A stretch of DNA of 64,000 bases from Staphylococcus schleiferi (GTDB taxonomy: Bacteria; Bacillota; Bacilli; Staphylococcales; Staphylococcaceae), in NCBI RefSeq assembly GCF_900458895.1, contig NZ_LR962863.1, forward strand, positions 1,550,001 through 1,614,000, in the 5' to 3' direction. The translations under genes and the position numbers were made by a program. Shown piece after piece: positions 37,737-50,355 of this stretch; positions within the stretch are counted from its first letter, which is position 1; the number at the start of each line of letters is the position of its first letter. A model generated the notes under the pieces. The model saw nothing but the letters and a program-made list of their open reading frames with translations, was not told the DNA's origin and did not search any database.

Positions 37737-37792
37737 AAAAAAAGAGAGACTTCTCCCACAGCTTAAATAAAGTTGTACGAACGACGTCTCTC
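37737..37792 (-). promoter_or_regulatory. GlpP-type antiterminator/terminator in the glpD leader
   Basis: On the minus strand gagagacgtc (37792-37783) pairs with gaagtctctc further along and is followed by a run of seven T. The same gagagac...gtctctc block occurs in the glpF leader, so both messages probably share control by GlpP with glycerol 3-phosphate. Confidence 0.75.
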
Positions 37793-37839
37793 ACAATCTC
37801 GTATGATGCTATTAACTTAACTACAGTATATCACACCAC

Positions 37840-39399
<1,560 letters not shown>

Positions 39400-39451
39400 T
39401 TATTATAACCCAAAGTGCTGGTGTAAGATGTCAAATCCAGCTCATAAACAC

Positions 39452-39512
39452 TAAAAAACTACAATACGTCATCACCATGTTATTAATACCTCTATGATCA
39501 CAACGTATTGTA
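39452..39512 (-). terminator. Terminator after glpF
   Basis: tacaatacgt and acgtattgta form a 10-bp stem with further internal pairing around a long loop; on the minus strand GTTTTTTAG follows. It lies between glpF and glpK, which suggests partial or full termination inside the glpFK operon. Confidence 0.65.
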
Positions 39513-39568
39513 AAGTTTTGTATGTCTTACTTTAACATTCATACTTATGACAAAAACAGTAATATGAA

Positions 39569-40384
39569 TTAGATTTTAGCAATTTCATCTTGTGGCGATT
39601 TTTTATTTAATGCCGCACCAAGTAATAATGTTAAAACTAATACGATAATCGTTACAATTGTCCAAACATCAAATGCGCCTTTAAAAATTAAGCGATATAC
39701 GACTGTACCTACCATACCACCAACCAATGGTCCTAACACAGGTACAATTGCGTAACCCCAACCGCTGTCACCTTTACCATGGATTGGTAAAATAGCATGT
39801 GCGATACGTGGTCCTAAGTCACGAGCAGGATTAATTGCATAGCCTGTTGTACCACCTAAGCTGACACCAATTGCTACAATCAAAGCACCAACGATTAATG
39901 GGTTTAATCCTTCAGAGAACTTATTTGCCCCGATGTATAAAAGACCTGAAGTTAAAACTGCAGTACCAATAATCTCTGAAATAAAGTTTGCAGTATAGTT
40001 TTTAAGTGCAGGCGCAGTTGAAAAGACGCCTAATTTTGTTGCTTTATCTTCAGTTGCACGCCAATGTGGTAAATACATTAACCATGTCAACACGCCACCT
40101 AAAATACCACCAAGCATTTGCGCAATGATGTAACCAGGAACTTGTGACCATGGGAAATCACCATTCATTGCAAATGCAAGTGTCACTGCTGGGTTAAGAT
40201 GTGCATTTGAAAATTGACCAACGGCATAGACACCTAGCGTCACACCAAGTCCCCATCCAATAGCAATGACAATCCAATCGGCACCATTACCGTTTGTTTT
40301 TTTCAAATTGACGTTGGCACATACACCGCCCCCCATGAGTAGAAGTAGTGCAGTACCGAAAAATTCAGCTAAATAAACATTCAT
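39569..40384 (-). CDS. glpF: Glycerol uptake facilitator
   Basis: Aquaglyceroporin for passive glycerol entry. 271 aa with six helices and the two half-helices marked SNAHLNPAVTLAFA (first NPA) and YAINPARDLGPR (second NPAR, Asp selects glycerol). GGGAGG precedes the ATG at 40384; a start 30 codons upstream would run into the leader terminator. Upstream lie two cre sites and a GlpP-type terminator, so it is subject to both glucose repression and glycerol induction. Confidence 0.96.
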   Translation of the reverse strand: MNVYLAEFFGTALLLLMGGGVCANVNLKKTNGNGADWIVIAIGWGLGVTLGVYAVGQFSNAHLNPAVTLAFAMNGDFPWSQVPGYIIAQMLGGILGGVLTWLMYLPHWRATEDKATKLGVFSTAPALKNYTANFISEIIGTAVLTSGLLYIGANKFSEGLNPLIVGALIVAIGVSLGGTTGYAINPARDLGPRIAHAILPIHGKGDSGWGYAIVPVLGPLVGGMVGTVVYRLIFKGAFDVWTIVTIIVLVLTLLLGAALNKKSPQDEIAKI

Positions 40385-40403
40385 GCTTTTTCCTCCCTTT
40401 AAC

Positions 40404-40453
40404 GAAAAAGAGACTTCCTTCGCATAACAATTAATACGCCAACAGAAGTCTCT
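40404..40453 (-). promoter_or_regulatory. GlpP-type antiterminator/terminator in the glpF leader
   Basis: On the minus strand agagacttc (40453-40445) pairs with gaagtctct (40417-40409), followed by TTTTTCG, 20 bases before the glpF ribosome site. It resembles the hairpin before glpD. Confidence 0.78.
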
Positions 40454-40497
40454 CAGTCTCTCACAATTTATCAACTTGATTTAATCTTACATTTTGA

Positions 40498-40533
40498 TGT
40501 AAGCGTTGTCAACCATTATTTTAAACGCTTTCA
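40498..40533. promoter_or_regulatory. Two CcpA cre sites upstream of glpF
   Basis: tgtaagcgttgtca (40498-40511) matches the consensus TGWNANCGNTNWCA at every position. tttaaacgctttca (40520-40533) matches on the other strand with one mismatch. Tandem cre sites would place glpFK under carbon catabolite repression. Confidence 0.8.
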
Positions 40534-40701
40534 TAAATAAATGGAAATTTAATTTTACTGAAAATGAATTAACTATCTATTTAATTGGTTTTTAAAATCT
40601 AAATAATCTTCACTTTAAAGATAAAATGCTTTGAAAACGGATGTCAAACAAATATTGAACGCCTGATTATAATTGCTGATTTGACGCTTCTAACGCGCAT
40701 C
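40534..40701. other. Intergenic region between the carboxypeptidase and glpF
   Basis: AT-rich; beyond the cre sites I see no gene or hairpin of note. Confidence 0.4.
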
Positions 40702-41733
40702 TTATTCACTTACAGCCGCTTCATCAATACTAAATGTTAAAGGAGATGTACTTATTGATGCTTTAACACCGTATGGAATCGTACATTTAGGTTCATTGTG
40801 ACCAAAACTAGCGTTACCGATGACCGGTAAATCCTCTTGCTGAAATTCTTTTAAAATGCTTTGAATAATTTGGTGATATTCATTTTGATATATTCCATTT
40901 TGAGGACGTCCCAATATAATCCCTTCAATACGATCAAATATGCCCATGTATCCAAAAGAACGAAAAGTATCTTCAAAAGCCCACGGTTCAATATTAACTT
41001 CAGAGTTTTCTAAAAACAAAATCTTGCCGTCAAACTGTTCAAGTTTTGGAAAATACTGTGAACCTCTGAGGTGGTCTAATGATTCAAAACAACCGCCGAT
41101 CAGGTCTCCAGAAACGTTACCCTCGCCGTTCACTAATATGTAACTTTCATTTTTCTTTGTTTCACGCGCGATATTTTTATTTTCTTCATCCCATCTCAAG
41201 CCAAAAATCCGCACATAATCCGACGTGGCCAACTTTCCAAATGGCTCCGCTTTAGAAATGACATCAAACATATGATCAAGCGTATAGTCATCAAGCGCTA
41301 CATTTTCTGCAAAGTCCGTGAGCAACGCTGGACCATAAAAGCTAACGATTCCTAATTGGTTTAAATGCAAATGAAGTGGTGTGATATCTGAGTAACCTAT
41401 AAAAATCTTAGGATGCGCTTGAATGATTTCATCATCTAAGTATGGGATAATTCTTGCTGATTCTTTACCCCCAATCGTACAAAGTATGGCTTTTACTTCT
41501 GGATCTTTAAACGCCGATGTCAGTGTCTCTGCACGTTCTTTTGGATGATTGTAGTTCCATTCAATCGTATTAAGCGCTTGTTCCATAACTTTAACGCGAT
41601 AACCTAAAGTTTTGATATTCTCTATACCTTGTTGTGTACGCCATTGAATATTCGGCTCACCCGCAAGGCCAGAAGACGGGGAAACAATCGCAATTGTATC
41701 CCCTTTTTGTAGCTTCTCTGGTTTGTTCAGCAT
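40702..41733 (-). CDS. LD-carboxypeptidase family protein (peptidase S66, LdcA/MccF-like)
   Basis: 343 aa, cytosolic. The nucleophile region KIFIGYSDITPLHLHL (Ser about 117), GGCFESLDHLRGS, LFLENSEVNIEP (Glu) and a late FGHNEPKCTIP (His) give the Ser-Glu-His triad. Family members either trim the terminal D-Ala from recycled muropeptides or hydrolyse microcin C-type nucleotide toxins. The sequence does not decide which. It lies between glpP and glpF, a position where S. aureus has no such gene as far as I recall. Confidence 0.88.
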   Translation of the reverse strand: MLNKPEKLQKGDTIAIVSPSSGLAGEPNIQWRTQQGIENIKTLGYRVKVMEQALNTIEWNYNHPKERAETLTSAFKDPEVKAILCTIGGKESARIIPYLDDEIIQAHPKIFIGYSDITPLHLHLNQLGIVSFYGPALLTDFAENVALDDYTLDHMFDVISKAEPFGKLATSDYVRIFGLRWDEENKNIARETKKNESYILVNGEGNVSGDLIGGCFESLDHLRGSQYFPKLEQFDGKILFLENSEVNIEPWAFEDTFRSFGYMGIFDRIEGIILGRPQNGIYQNEYHQIIQSILKEFQQEDLPVIGNASFGHNEPKCTIPYGVKASISTSPLTFSIDEAAVSE

Positions 41734-41756
41734 TTAAATCCCCCTCTATTTTTTAC

Positions 41757-42290
41757 TTACCATAATGATGCGTCACTTGTTGTCACATAGGCAGCACCAC
41801 TATTAATGGCGTTTTCAATTTCTTCCTCTGTGTTAATCAAGCCTCCCGCTATTACCGTAGTACCTGTTTTCTCATGTATTTCTTGTATCACTTTATCTGC
41901 GATACCGGGTAAGACTTCAACATAATCTGGCTCGATACGTTGAATGAGATCGATACTTCTCTGTAAAGCGTGACTATCAATAACAAACACTCTAAAAATC
42001 GTAACGACACCAAGCGCTTTTGCCTTTTTAATCACTTTAGTTTTAGTTGATACAATCCCTTTAGGTTTATAAGTTTGAATAATATATTCACATGCAAATT
42101 CATCATGACTCATCCCTTTAATGAGATCGATGTGCATAAAAGGTTGCAGTTCATGCTCTTTAATTAATTGCGTCATGCCTTTCAAATGACCAATATGTGT
42201 ATCAAGAATGACACATTTTTTATAATCTGTTTTAAACAATCTTTCTAAATCTCTCATCGAACGAATTGCTGGTAAAATATGTTTTTTCAT
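41757..42290 (-). CDS. glpP: Glycerol uptake operon antiterminator GlpP
   Basis: 177 aa from the ATG at 42290, five bases after GAGGGAGA. It has the TIM-barrel-like GlpP fold with VILDTHIGHLKGM near the start and EVLPGIADKVIQEIHEKTGT, then TVIAGGLINTEEEIENAINS, at the C-terminus. With glycerol 3-phosphate it binds glp leader RNA and prevents termination. Likely targets are the hairpins at 40404-40453 and 37737-37792. It is separated from glpF by the S66 peptidase and follows mutL. Confidence 0.93.
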   Translation of the reverse strand: MKKHILPAIRSMRDLERLFKTDYKKCVILDTHIGHLKGMTQLIKEHELQPFMHIDLIKGMSHDEFACEYIIQTYKPKGIVSTKTKVIKKAKALGVVTIFRVFVIDSHALQRSIDLIQRIEPDYVEVLPGIADKVIQEIHEKTGTTVIAGGLINTEEEIENAINSGAAYVTTSDASLW

Positions 42291-42312
42291 AACATTCTCC
42301 CTCTTCATCGTA

Positions 42313-44253
42313 TTATTGAATTCTCTTAAACAGACGCTCTAATTCATAATTACTAAAGTTGATAATCACAGGTCTTCCATGCGGGCATGTAAATGGGTCT
42401 TCCATTTCCCCTAATTGTTGGATTAAATCTGCCATCTCATTTATTTTTAAATAATGATTGGCTTTAATCGACTTTTTACAACTCATCATTATCGCAGCTT
42501 CTTCTCTAAACTTTGCAATGTCAATCTTCTTGTGTTGAATCACATATTCGATAATATCTTTAATGATTTCTTCAACTTGCTCACTTGGGAACCAAACTGG
42601 ATAACTATTCACAATATAATCATATCCACCAAAAGGTTCTAAAAAGATACCTGCCTCTTTTAATGTATCACGATATTGCTCAATAATTAACTGTTCATCT
42701 TTTGAAAAGTTAAATGTGATTGGAATGAGAAGATTTTGGTTTTCATTTTCCACTTCTCCAATTTTATCTCTAAAATACTCATACTTTATCCGTTCTTGTG
42801 CGGCATGTTGATCAATTAAATACATGCCTTGATCATTTTGAGCAATAATATATGTGCCATGTACTTGTCCTACAACTTCCATATAAGGCACGCGTCTTTT
42901 AGGTTTTTGAGGTACGTCATGAGGTAATGCATCATCTTGACTTTGAGTTGGTGACTCAGCGAACGATGGAGGCACTACAGCTTGATGACGATCAAGTTCA
43001 TTTAAAATCGCTTTTTGTTCTGCTTCAAAATTGTCATCTGAATGTACTGAATGATTGGCTGATGACGGTTCATTTGAAGCTGTAAAGTGATTCGCTTCTT
43101 CTTTAACCTCGAAATGTGGTGGCGACGGTTGTACTTCATCTTTATCCGTTGTTTCATGCTTCTCATGTTGTTGCACTTGCTGATCAAAAGCCATTTTTTG
43201 TTGCTCAAATTGTTCAAGTACCTTTTTAGGGGCATATTTTTGTTTTAAATCATTTTGAGGTATGAGTACCTTATCTTTAAAAGCCTCACGTATTTTATTC
43301 ACAATGAGATCAAACAACTGATCCTCTTTAGATAATCGCACTTCCAATTTCGTAGGGTGCACATTCACATCGACTAAAACGGGATCCATATCAATATTGA
43401 TATAAACAATTGGATATCGACCGATCATCATTAATGTGTGGTAGCCTTCTTGAACAGCTTTATTTAATAAAAAGTTTTTAATATATCTACCGTTGATAAA
43501 TATCGACATATAATGCCGATTGCTTCTTGAGTGTTCAGGTTTTGCAACGTAACCCGAAATACGATAGTCACTTGTTTCGCCTTCAATATGCACTAAATCA
43601 CGCGCTACTTTCATTCCGTATATTTCTGCCATCACTTCATTTGTTCGTCCTGAGCCATTCGTTTGGAGAATGGTCTTACCATCATTTTTAAGCGAAAGAC
43701 GAATATGTGGGTGGCTCATCGCCATTCGATTCACAATATCTGTTATTTTCCCTAATTCCGTGTAGAGACTTTTAATATATTTTAGTCTTGCTGGCGTGTT
43801 ATAAAATAGTGAGTCTACACGAATGTCTGTACCTTTACGCGCTTTCGCTGGCTTTTCTTTCAGTATGGCACCTTCTTCAGCATACACTTCGTAACCATTA
43901 ATACCATCCGTAGACGTTTGTAATGTGACTTTTGCAACTGAAGCAATACTTGCGAGTGCTTCGCCACGGAAACCTAACGTTCTAATATGGAATAAATCAT
44001 CATCTTCTTGTAATTTACTTGTTGCATGGCGATGAAATACAAGTCCTAAATCATCCGCTAATATGCCGGAACCATTATCCACAACTCGAATAGAAGATAC
44101 ACCTGACTCTAAAACTTCAATATTAATTTCAGTTGCACCTGCATCAATACTGTTTTCTAATAATTCTTTCACAACAGAGCTCGGACGTTCCACTACTTCA
44201 CCTGCAGCAATTTTATTTGCTAAAGACGTTTGTAGCGTTTTTATTTTTCCCAT
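42313..44253 (-). CDS. mutL: DNA mismatch repair protein MutL
   Basis: 646 aa. GHKL ATPase motifs include [21 protein letters not shown] and [13 protein letters not shown]. The C-terminal domain has [20 protein letters not shown] with the DQHAxQERxxYE endonuclease motif and ends [11 protein letters not shown], so it is a nicking MutL as in other bacteria lacking MutH. The ATG at 44253 follows GAGGGTG by six bases; a GTG three codons earlier overlaps that site. It lies 12 bases after mutS. Confidence 0.97.
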   Translation of the reverse strand: MGKIKTLQTSLANKIAAGEVVERPSSVVKELLENSIDAGATEINIEVLESGVSSIRVVDNGSGILADDLGLVFHRHATSKLQEDDDLFHIRTLGFRGEALASIASVAKVTLQTSTDGINGYEVYAEEGAILKEKPAKARKGTDIRVDSLFYNTPARLKYIKSLYTELGKITDIVNRMAMSHPHIRLSLKNDGKTILQTNGSGRTNEVMAEIYGMKVARDLVHIEGETSDYRISGYVAKPEHSRSNRHYMSIFINGRYIKNFLLNKAVQEGYHTLMMIGRYPIVYINIDMDPVLVDVNVHPTKLEVRLSKEDQLFDLIVNKIREAFKDKVLIPQNDLKQKYAPKKVLEQFEQQKMAFDQQVQQHEKHETTDKDEVQPSPPHFEVKEEANHFTASNEPSSANHSVHSDDNFEAEQKAILNELDRHQAVVPPSFAESPTQSQDDALPHDVPQKPKRRVPYMEVVGQVHGTYIIAQNDQGMYLIDQHAAQERIKYEYFRDKIGEVENENQNLLIPITFNFSKDEQLIIEQYRDTLKEAGIFLEPFGGYDYIVNSYPVWFPSEQVEEIIKDIIEYVIQHKKIDIAKFREEAAIMMSCKKSIKANHYLKINEMADLIQQLGEMEDPFTCPHGRPVIINFSNYELERLFKRIQ

Positions 44254-44265
44254 CAATTTCACCCT

Positions 44266-46887
44266 CTACTGTAATCTATTTTGAAGTTCACTGAGCTTAA
44301 CTAATGCTTCAATTGGGGTCATTTGCGATAAATTCATTTGTTTAATTTCAAGTTCAACTTCGCTATTTTGTGCTTCTGATTCAAATAAATCGAAAACAGG
44401 TTGTTCGAATTGGGGCTTTGCATCTGAATGTTGCTGTGACGTTACTTGTTTAGGTGTTTCAAGACTTTGGTTTGTGAATTCAACCGTTTTTTCAGCATTT
44501 GCTTCTGATTTAATCGCGGCTTGTTCTTTCGCTTCAAATGCATCTAAAATAACTTGCGCACGGTCAATCACTTGTTTAGGTAGGTCGGCTAATTGTGCGA
44601 CTTGAATCCCATAACTATTTGCAACAGCCCCATCTTTAACTTTGTGTAAGAAGATAAGCTCACCTTGATATTCATCTGCAGCGACATGCACATTCTTCAA
44701 GCTTGGAAGTGCTTGTTCCAATTCTGTCAGTTCATGATAGTGCGTTGAAAATAAAGTTTTCGCTTGAGATGTTTCCGCAACATATTCAATCATAGCTTGA
44801 GCCAACGCAAGACCGTCATAAGTTGAAGTACCTCTACCGATTTCATCAAATATAATTAAACTATCTGGTGTGGCATATTTGAGTGCTTTTTGTGCCTCTA
44901 ACATTTCAACCATGAACGTACTTTTCCCAGATACAAGATCATCTGCAGCACCAATTCTTGTGAAAATCTGATCGAAAATAGGGAGTATCGCAGATTCACA
45001 AGGAACAAAAGCCCCCATTTGTGCCATAATACTTATAATCGCCACTTGACGCATATAGGTTGATTTACCTGACATATTAGGCCCTGTAATCAAATAGATA
45101 AATTGTGACTGATTTAATTCACAATCATTTGGTACATAATCATTATAATCCATCACACGCTCAACAACTGGATGACGTGAATCTTTTAAAACTAATGTTT
45201 TGTCTGTGCTGAATTGCGGTCGGACATAATTATATTGTTGCGCTATCTCTGCAAAACTTTGCAAGCAATCAATTTCAGATATAATTTTAGCTTGTTGTTG
45301 CAAACGTTCTGTATATGTTTTTACTTTTTCACGAAGCGCTACAAACAATTGATATTCGAGCTCGATTGCTTTATCTTGAGCACCCAAAATCACAGCTTCT
45401 TTTTCTTTTAATTCATCAGTGATAAATCTTTCAGCATTGGATAATGTTTGTTTTCGTTCATAGCCAAATTCAGCTGGATTAAATTGCGTCAAATTGGCAC
45501 GTGTAATTTCAATATAGTAACCAAACACTTTATTAAAGCTTATTTTCAAAGATTTAATCCCTGTTCGCTCACGTTCTTTCGCTTGTAATTCAGCTAACCA
45601 CTGTTTTCCATTTTTTGAAGCATCTAAATATTGATCTAATTCTTCGTTAAATCCTGATTTAAAAAGGCCACCTTCTTTGACAGATAACGGAGGTTCATTC
45701 ACTAAACTATCTTCTAACAATTGTAAAAGGTCATCTAGCGGTTCTAACGCATTAAAATGTGCAATCGCTTCATGTTCAATAGTTTGTAAGAGTGCTTTTA
45801 TAGAAGGAATTTGTGCAATCGAATGCTTGAGTTGTATTAAATCTTTTGCGTTCACATTACCAAAACTTACGCGACCGACTAATCGTTCGATATCGTAAAC
45901 TTCTGTTAAATAGTTGCGTAAAGTGTCTCTCTCGATAAAATATTGTAAAAATTGATCGACGGCATCATGACGTTTTGTTATTTCATTTCGCTGAATAAGA
46001 GGTCGATCAATCCATTGTTTCAAACGTCTTGCGCCCATAGGGGTTTTGGTCTTATCCATTAACCAAAGCAATGTCCCTTTTTTTGATTTAAGTCGAATAC
46101 TTTCAGTTAATTCGAGATTTCTCTTAGCATAAAAATCCATTTTCATATAATCTAACGCTTGGTATTCAATCACATTCTCAATATGCGACATATCTCTTTT
46201 TTGCGTATCGTATATATAATCTAATAACACTTGCACTGCCTGAAACTTACTTGGATCAGACAACTGATTAACAGCATATTGCACATCCGAAATACGTTCA
46301 ACAACTGTAACTGTTTCTGTAATCATGCTTAATTGACGTTTAAGTGTTTCTGATAGAGGTTGAGTGACAACAATTTCGTTAGGTTGAATGGTCGTCACTT
46401 CGTTTACAAGCGTACTTTCATCTTCAAAGTGTGTCACTTTTAATTCACCAGTCGAAACATCACAATAACTGAGCCCATAGCCATCTTCATTATGGATAAA
46501 ACTTAAAATATAGTTGTTACGTGTATCCTCTACGCCACCTTTTTCCATCACTGTACCTGGCGTAATCACACGTACAACTTCTCTTTTAACCATGCCTTTG
46601 ACTTGTCTTGGATCTTCCATTTGTTCGCATATAGCCACTTTAAAACCATTTTGTATTAACGTTTCAATATAACTATCCGCAGAATGATATGGAACGCCTG
46701 CCATTGGAATAGGATTTTCTTTTTTAGCATCACGTTTCGTTAACGTGATTTCAAGGACGCGAGAGGCAGTAATTGCATCATCATAAAACATCTCATAAAA
46801 ATCACCAAGTCGAAAAAAGAGCAACGCATCTTGATGTTGCGCTTTAATATTTAAATATTGTTTCATCATTGGTGTAACATTTGCCAT
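44266..46887 (-). CDS. mutS: DNA mismatch repair protein MutS
   Basis: 873 aa. The N-terminal mismatch-binding [11 protein letters not shown] (Phe-x-Glu wedge, residues 28-38) is intact. The ATPase has [17 protein letters not shown] near residue 610, [15 protein letters not shown] and [12 protein letters not shown]. The last residues (about 800-873) are a Gln/Glu-rich linker and the clamp/tetramer tail. It is first of the mutS-mutL pair. Confidence 0.98.
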   Translation of the reverse strand: MANVTPMMKQYLNIKAQHQDALLFFRLGDFYEMFYDDAITASRVLEITLTKRDAKKENPIPMAGVPYHSADSYIETLIQNGFKVAICEQMEDPRQVKGMVKREVVRVITPGTVMEKGGVEDTRNNYILSFIHNEDGYGLSYCDVSTGELKVTHFEDESTLVNEVTTIQPNEIVVTQPLSETLKRQLSMITETVTVVERISDVQYAVNQLSDPSKFQAVQVLLDYIYDTQKRDMSHIENVIEYQALDYMKMDFYAKRNLELTESIRLKSKKGTLLWLMDKTKTPMGARRLKQWIDRPLIQRNEITKRHDAVDQFLQYFIERDTLRNYLTEVYDIERLVGRVSFGNVNAKDLIQLKHSIAQIPSIKALLQTIEHEAIAHFNALEPLDDLLQLLEDSLVNEPPLSVKEGGLFKSGFNEELDQYLDASKNGKQWLAELQAKERERTGIKSLKISFNKVFGYYIEITRANLTQFNPAEFGYERKQTLSNAERFITDELKEKEAVILGAQDKAIELEYQLFVALREKVKTYTERLQQQAKIISEIDCLQSFAEIAQQYNYVRPQFSTDKTLVLKDSRHPVVERVMDYNDYVPNDCELNQSQFIYLITGPNMSGKSTYMRQVAIISIMAQMGAFVPCESAILPIFDQIFTRIGAADDLVSGKSTFMVEMLEAQKALKYATPDSLIIFDEIGRGTSTYDGLALAQAMIEYVAETSQAKTLFSTHYHELTELEQALPSLKNVHVAADEYQGELIFLHKVKDGAVANSYGIQVAQLADLPKQVIDRAQVILDAFEAKEQAAIKSEANAEKTVEFTNQSLETPKQVTSQQHSDAKPQFEQPVFDLFESEAQNSEVELEIKQMNLSQMTPIEALVKLSELQNRLQ

Positions 46888-46974
46888 ATACTTTCACAAT
46901 CCTTTTGTTCAAAATTTTCTATATTTCATTTACTTTTTGAAGGTATTTTATGTATGCGATTTAAATATGTATCA

Positions 46975-47016
46975 AGGCTGAGAGTATAAACTTCTGTTTA
47001 AACCCCCAGCCCCTCA
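46975..47016 (-). terminator. Terminator after the ThiW-like gene
   Basis: On the minus strand ggctgggggtttaaac pairs imperfectly with gtttatactctcagcc around agaa. It lies just after the stop at 47029; the T tract is weak. Confidence 0.5.
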
Positions 47017-47028
47017 ATGATTTAATAA

Positions 47029-47544
47029 TTATTTTAATCTTCTTTTATTTTTATCTAATTTTAAGTATGCTAATAAACCTCGCCGCTTAAGTACAAGTAA
47101 AAGAATGTAACTAATACTTGCACCAATCAAACTCGATGTAATAAATGCAGCCATTAACGGTTTAATGAGAAAATAATCTAAGTGGAGTATCCACGCAATT
47201 GGAATACAGAACAAACTCCCAATAATGCCTGTACCAATCACTTCTCCTATCGCCGCAACAAATAAGTGCCGATTTACATAATAAAACAAGCTCGCTAGCA
47301 AAACGCCAATCATACTCCCAGGAAACGCAAACGGCGTACCTGTTCCAAACAATACACGAATGCTTGAAGAAAGGAAGGCTTGGGCCAGCCCGTACCATGG
47401 TCCAACTAAAACAACGCTCAAAACATTGATAAAATGCTGAACTGGTGCTGCTTTAATCGGACCAATGGGGATGACAATTACTGAACTCAACACTACATTA
47501 ACGGCCACAAATAATGCTGTCAGTGTCAATTTACGTGTATTCAC
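47029..47544 (-). CDS. thiW: ECF transporter S component, ThiW-like
   Basis: 171 aa with five or six membrane helices, MNTRKLTLTALFVAVNVVLS then IGPIKAAPVQHFINVLSVVL. It has the ThiW pattern of substrate-binding ECF subunits thought to carry the thiazole precursor of thiamine. I take the GTG at 47544, ten bases after GGTGGAG, because it gives the conserved N-terminus. It needs the shared EcfA/A'/T module from elsewhere. No TPP riboswitch is visible upstream. It sits alone between ricA and mutS. Confidence 0.82.
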   Translation of the reverse strand: MNTRKLTLTALFVAVNVVLSSVIVIPIGPIKAAPVQHFINVLSVVLVGPWYGLAQAFLSSSIRVLFGTGTPFAFPGSMIGVLLASLFYYVNRHLFVAAIGEVIGTGIIGSLFCIPIAWILHLDYFLIKPLMAAFITSSLIGASISYILLLVLKRRGLLAYLKLDKNKRRLK

Positions 47545-47683
47545 ACATATCACTCTCCACCACGGTTGAAACAATGATGTGCTCTACCATATTTTTAGAA
47601 TAGAAACTCTATTTTACCTTAAAAACCTATGTCCTCATTCATAACTTCTCATTTAGCTACACAATGTTGAACGTCTAGACATC

Positions 47684-48037
47684 TCAGTCATCAGTTGAAC
47701 TTTCAATTCGCGTTGATATTGTGTCTACAACGAGATGGAGCAACTCATTTGCCTCTTGCTGTGCTGTTCTAAACTCATTGACAATAGGGATATCATCTAT
47801 TGTCGTTCTAATTTGATCTATCTTCGCTTCAGAACGTGCATAGGCATTCGGCTTATTATAGTTTTGTAGATTTACAGACTGCTTTTGATTCTGCTTCAAC
47901 TCTGACATGTGCTGTGCAATCTGTTCATTTTGATGAATTTGTGTTTCAATGCGTCTATAATCTTGAATTGTATCTAAAGATTGAAATGCCTGACCCAATG
48001 CTTTAGCAGCTTCCAAAATCGACTCTTTTGAATACAT
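47684..48037 (-). CDS. ricA: RicA (YmcA), biofilm/competence and RNase Y cofactor
   Basis: 117 aa, helical, of the YlbF/YmcA family. MYSKESILEAAKALGQAFQS opens the protein and the C-terminal helix FRTAQQEANELLHLVVDTIS is typical. In Bacillus RicA, RicF and RicT form an Fe-S complex that directs RNase Y. It begins one base after miaB ends. RNase Y itself is encoded about 9 kb downstream. Confidence 0.88.
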   Translation of the reverse strand: MYSKESILEAAKALGQAFQSLDTIQDYRRIETQIHQNEQIAQHMSELKQNQKQSVNLQNYNKPNAYARSEAKIDQIRTTIDDIPIVNEFRTAQQEANELLHLVVDTISTRIESSTDD

Positions 48038-48038
48038 C

Positions 48039-49586
48039 TTATGGTGTCACCACAGCTGCTTCACTGACACCAACAAATTCACCATTAAGTGAGAATTGTT
48101 TTGCTTCAACAATCTTAACATCTACAATTTTACCGATAACAGATTTAGGTGCTCGGAAGTTAACAAGTTTATTTTTTTCTGTATAACCTGCTAATACTTC
48201 ATCATCTTTTTTACTTGCACCTTCACATAATACACGAACAGTTTGTCCCTCATAAGCCGCTAGCGTACGTGAAGAATATTCGCTTACTAAACGGTTCAAA
48301 CGTTGTAAACGCGCTTTTTTCACTTCATTTGGTACATTATCCTTCATTTTAGCAGCAGGTGTACCGTCACGTTGAGAATAAATATATGTGTAGGCATGCT
48401 CGAATCCAACCGCTTCATATAAAGATAACGTTTCTTCAAATTGTGCTTCTGTTTCGTTTGGATACCCTACGATAATATCTGTTGTGAGCGCAACATCTGG
48501 AATGGCAGCCTTAATTCTATCTACTAAATCTAAATAGCTCTCTCTTGTATATTTACGCCCCATAATTTTCAACACGTCATTATTCCCAGATTGAACTGGT
48601 AAATGGATATGCGGCACGATATTTCCACCTTCAGCAATGACTTCAATCATACGATCTGTAAAGTCCCACGGGTGACTTGTTGTAAAACGGACACGCGGGA
48701 TATCAATTTTTGAAATATCAGCCATTAAATCACCTAAACCATAAGTGATACCTTCTAAATCTTTACCATAAGCATTCACGTTTTGACCTAATAACGTAAT
48801 TTCTTTATAACCTTGACGTGCTAAATCACGTACTTCTTCAATGATATCTTCAGGACGTCGACTACGTTCTTTTCCTCGTGTAAATGGCACGATACAGTAT
48901 GTACAGAATTTGTCACATCCATACATGATATTGACCCATGCTTTAATTTTGCCGTCTCTTACTTTAGGAAGGTTTTCGATAACGTCGCCTTCTTTTGACC
49001 ATACTTCCACAACCATTGCTTTAGAAAGATAGGCTTCTTCCAAAATTTGAGGTAAGCGATGAATGTTATGTGTTCCAAAAATCATATCCACATTTTGGTA
49101 TGATTTCAAAATTTTATTTACCACAGACTCTTCTTGTGACATACAGCCACACACACCGATTAAACAATCTGGGCGTTCTTGTTTAATGTGTTTTAGATTC
49201 CCAATTTCTCCAAACACTTTATTTTCAGCATTTTCTCTAATCGCACATGTGTTCAATAGAATGACGTCTGCCAAATTGATGTCTTCAGTAGGTGTATAGC
49301 CTAAGGCAGTAAAAATTCCCGCCATAACCTCTGTATCATGTGCATTCATTTGACAACCATATGTTTTAATTAGGAAAGTGCGTCCTTTCCCCATACCGCG
49401 ATACTTTTCATCGATTTGAAAATCACGATTATATTGAACTGATTCTTTTCCACGCTTTTTGGCTTCTTTTAAGCTTGGCGGTTGATAAACGTGCTCAAAA
49501 TCAAAATATTTACTATAATCTTTCTCTTTATTATTACGTTGTGCTAAAACATCAATCGTCCCAGCTTTTCTTTGTTCTTCGTTCAC
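48039..49586 (-). CDS. miaB: tRNA-2-methylthio-N6-dimethylallyladenosine synthase
   Basis: Radical-SAM methylthiotransferase acting on the MiaA product at A37. 515 aa from a GTG at 49586, eight bases after AAAGGG, which gives the usual MNEEQRKAG start. The UPF0004 domain supplies three Cys ([25 protein letters not shown]). The SAM domain has [13 protein letters not shown] (CxxxCxxC), and a C-terminal TRAM domain follows. It forms an operon with ricA. Confidence 0.97.
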   Translation of the reverse strand: MNEEQRKAGTIDVLAQRNNKEKDYSKYFDFEHVYQPPSLKEAKKRGKESVQYNRDFQIDEKYRGMGKGRTFLIKTYGCQMNAHDTEVMAGIFTALGYTPTEDINLADVILLNTCAIRENAENKVFGEIGNLKHIKQERPDCLIGVCGCMSQEESVVNKILKSYQNVDMIFGTHNIHRLPQILEEAYLSKAMVVEVWSKEGDVIENLPKVRDGKIKAWVNIMYGCDKFCTYCIVPFTRGKERSRRPEDIIEEVRDLARQGYKEITLLGQNVNAYGKDLEGITYGLGDLMADISKIDIPRVRFTTSHPWDFTDRMIEVIAEGGNIVPHIHLPVQSGNNDVLKIMGRKYTRESYLDLVDRIKAAIPDVALTTDIIVGYPNETEAQFEETLSLYEAVGFEHAYTYIYSQRDGTPAAKMKDNVPNEVKKARLQRLNRLVSEYSSRTLAAYEGQTVRVLCEGASKKDDEVLAGYTEKNKLVNFRAPKSVIGKIVDVKIVEAKQFSLNGEFVGVSEAAVVTP

Positions 49587-49687
49587 ATACAAAACCCTTT
49601 CTGCCCATATATCATTAGTTCATTATATTAAAATTCTAGCCAAAGTGCAAAATGATATTTTTCGAAGTCAATATAAAAATCGTTACA

Positions 49688-49990
49688 CTATTTTTCAGTA
49701 TCGTCATATTTACCAGTTAGTGTTTCAATACTGATGCCTTCAGGAACGTGATAAAACTTTATTTGATGAATGACGCTAGGTGCTTCTAATTCAACCATCC
49801 GATCATTCATTTTTTGGATTAAAATAAGCAACGCATTCATATCGCCTTCGACATTTGTTTCTAATGCACCAACACGATATTTTAGCCCGGATGCCTCAAT
49901 CACTTTTATTGCTTCATCAACAAAAGGAATGACATCCTCTCCGTGAGGTGTCTGTGGAATGATTTGTATACTCATCAATGTATCAACCAA
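49688..49990 (-). CDS. MTH1187-type thiamine-binding protein
   Basis: 100 aa from a TTG at 49990, eight bases after AGGAGG; an ATG seven codons later is possible. The ferredoxin-like fold shows SIQIIPQTPHGEDVIPFVDE and YRVGALETNVEGDMNALLIL, the Thiamine_BP family pattern. Members bind thiamine or related pyrimidines. A thiW-like gene is nearby, in line with thiamine salvage. Its own role is not established. Confidence 0.75.
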   Translation of the reverse strand: MVDTLMSIQIIPQTPHGEDVIPFVDEAIKVIEASGLKYRVGALETNVEGDMNALLILIQKMNDRMVELEAPSVIHQIKFYHVPEGISIETLTGKYDDTEK

Positions 49991-50355
49991 TGACAAAACC
50001 TCCTCTTTCTTCTATATATTATACCTGATTACAATTAAAATAAAAAATATCCCTAAGTTTGTGGTAAAAATTAGTCTGCTATCAAAATACGTTTTATAGC
50101 CTAGCCTTGATTGGAGCCTTTTAATAAACATGCTCTTTCTTAACTATCAATTTTTCTGCAAACTTTTTGATGTATAAATATCAAAGCATTTTTAGTCATT
50201 TTGATAAGACTGTTCAACCTTAAATGATAAAAATGAATCTTTACACTTTTATTTTAATTGATAATAGCAACTAAAAAAGCAACGCCACTTCAATGTGCCG
50301 TTGCTTTTGCAGAATATATTTTATAATCAAATCAGCAAACTTTATAGATAAAGCT
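49991..50355. other. Intergenic region with the korB terminator
   Basis: About 365 AT-rich bases with no gene. The terminator at 50273-50308 is the only clear element. Confidence 0.5.
50273..50308. terminator. Terminator after korB
   Basis: aaaaaagcaacg and cgttgctttt with inner gcca/tgcc pairing form a strong stem. On the minus strand it ends in TTTTTTAG. Confidence 0.85.

Noticed and set aside
46975-47016. ctgagag motif suggesting a TPP riboswitch near the ThiW-like gene
   Set aside because: It is downstream of the gene on the wrong strand and lacks the other conserved TPP elements; it is part of a terminator-like hairpin.
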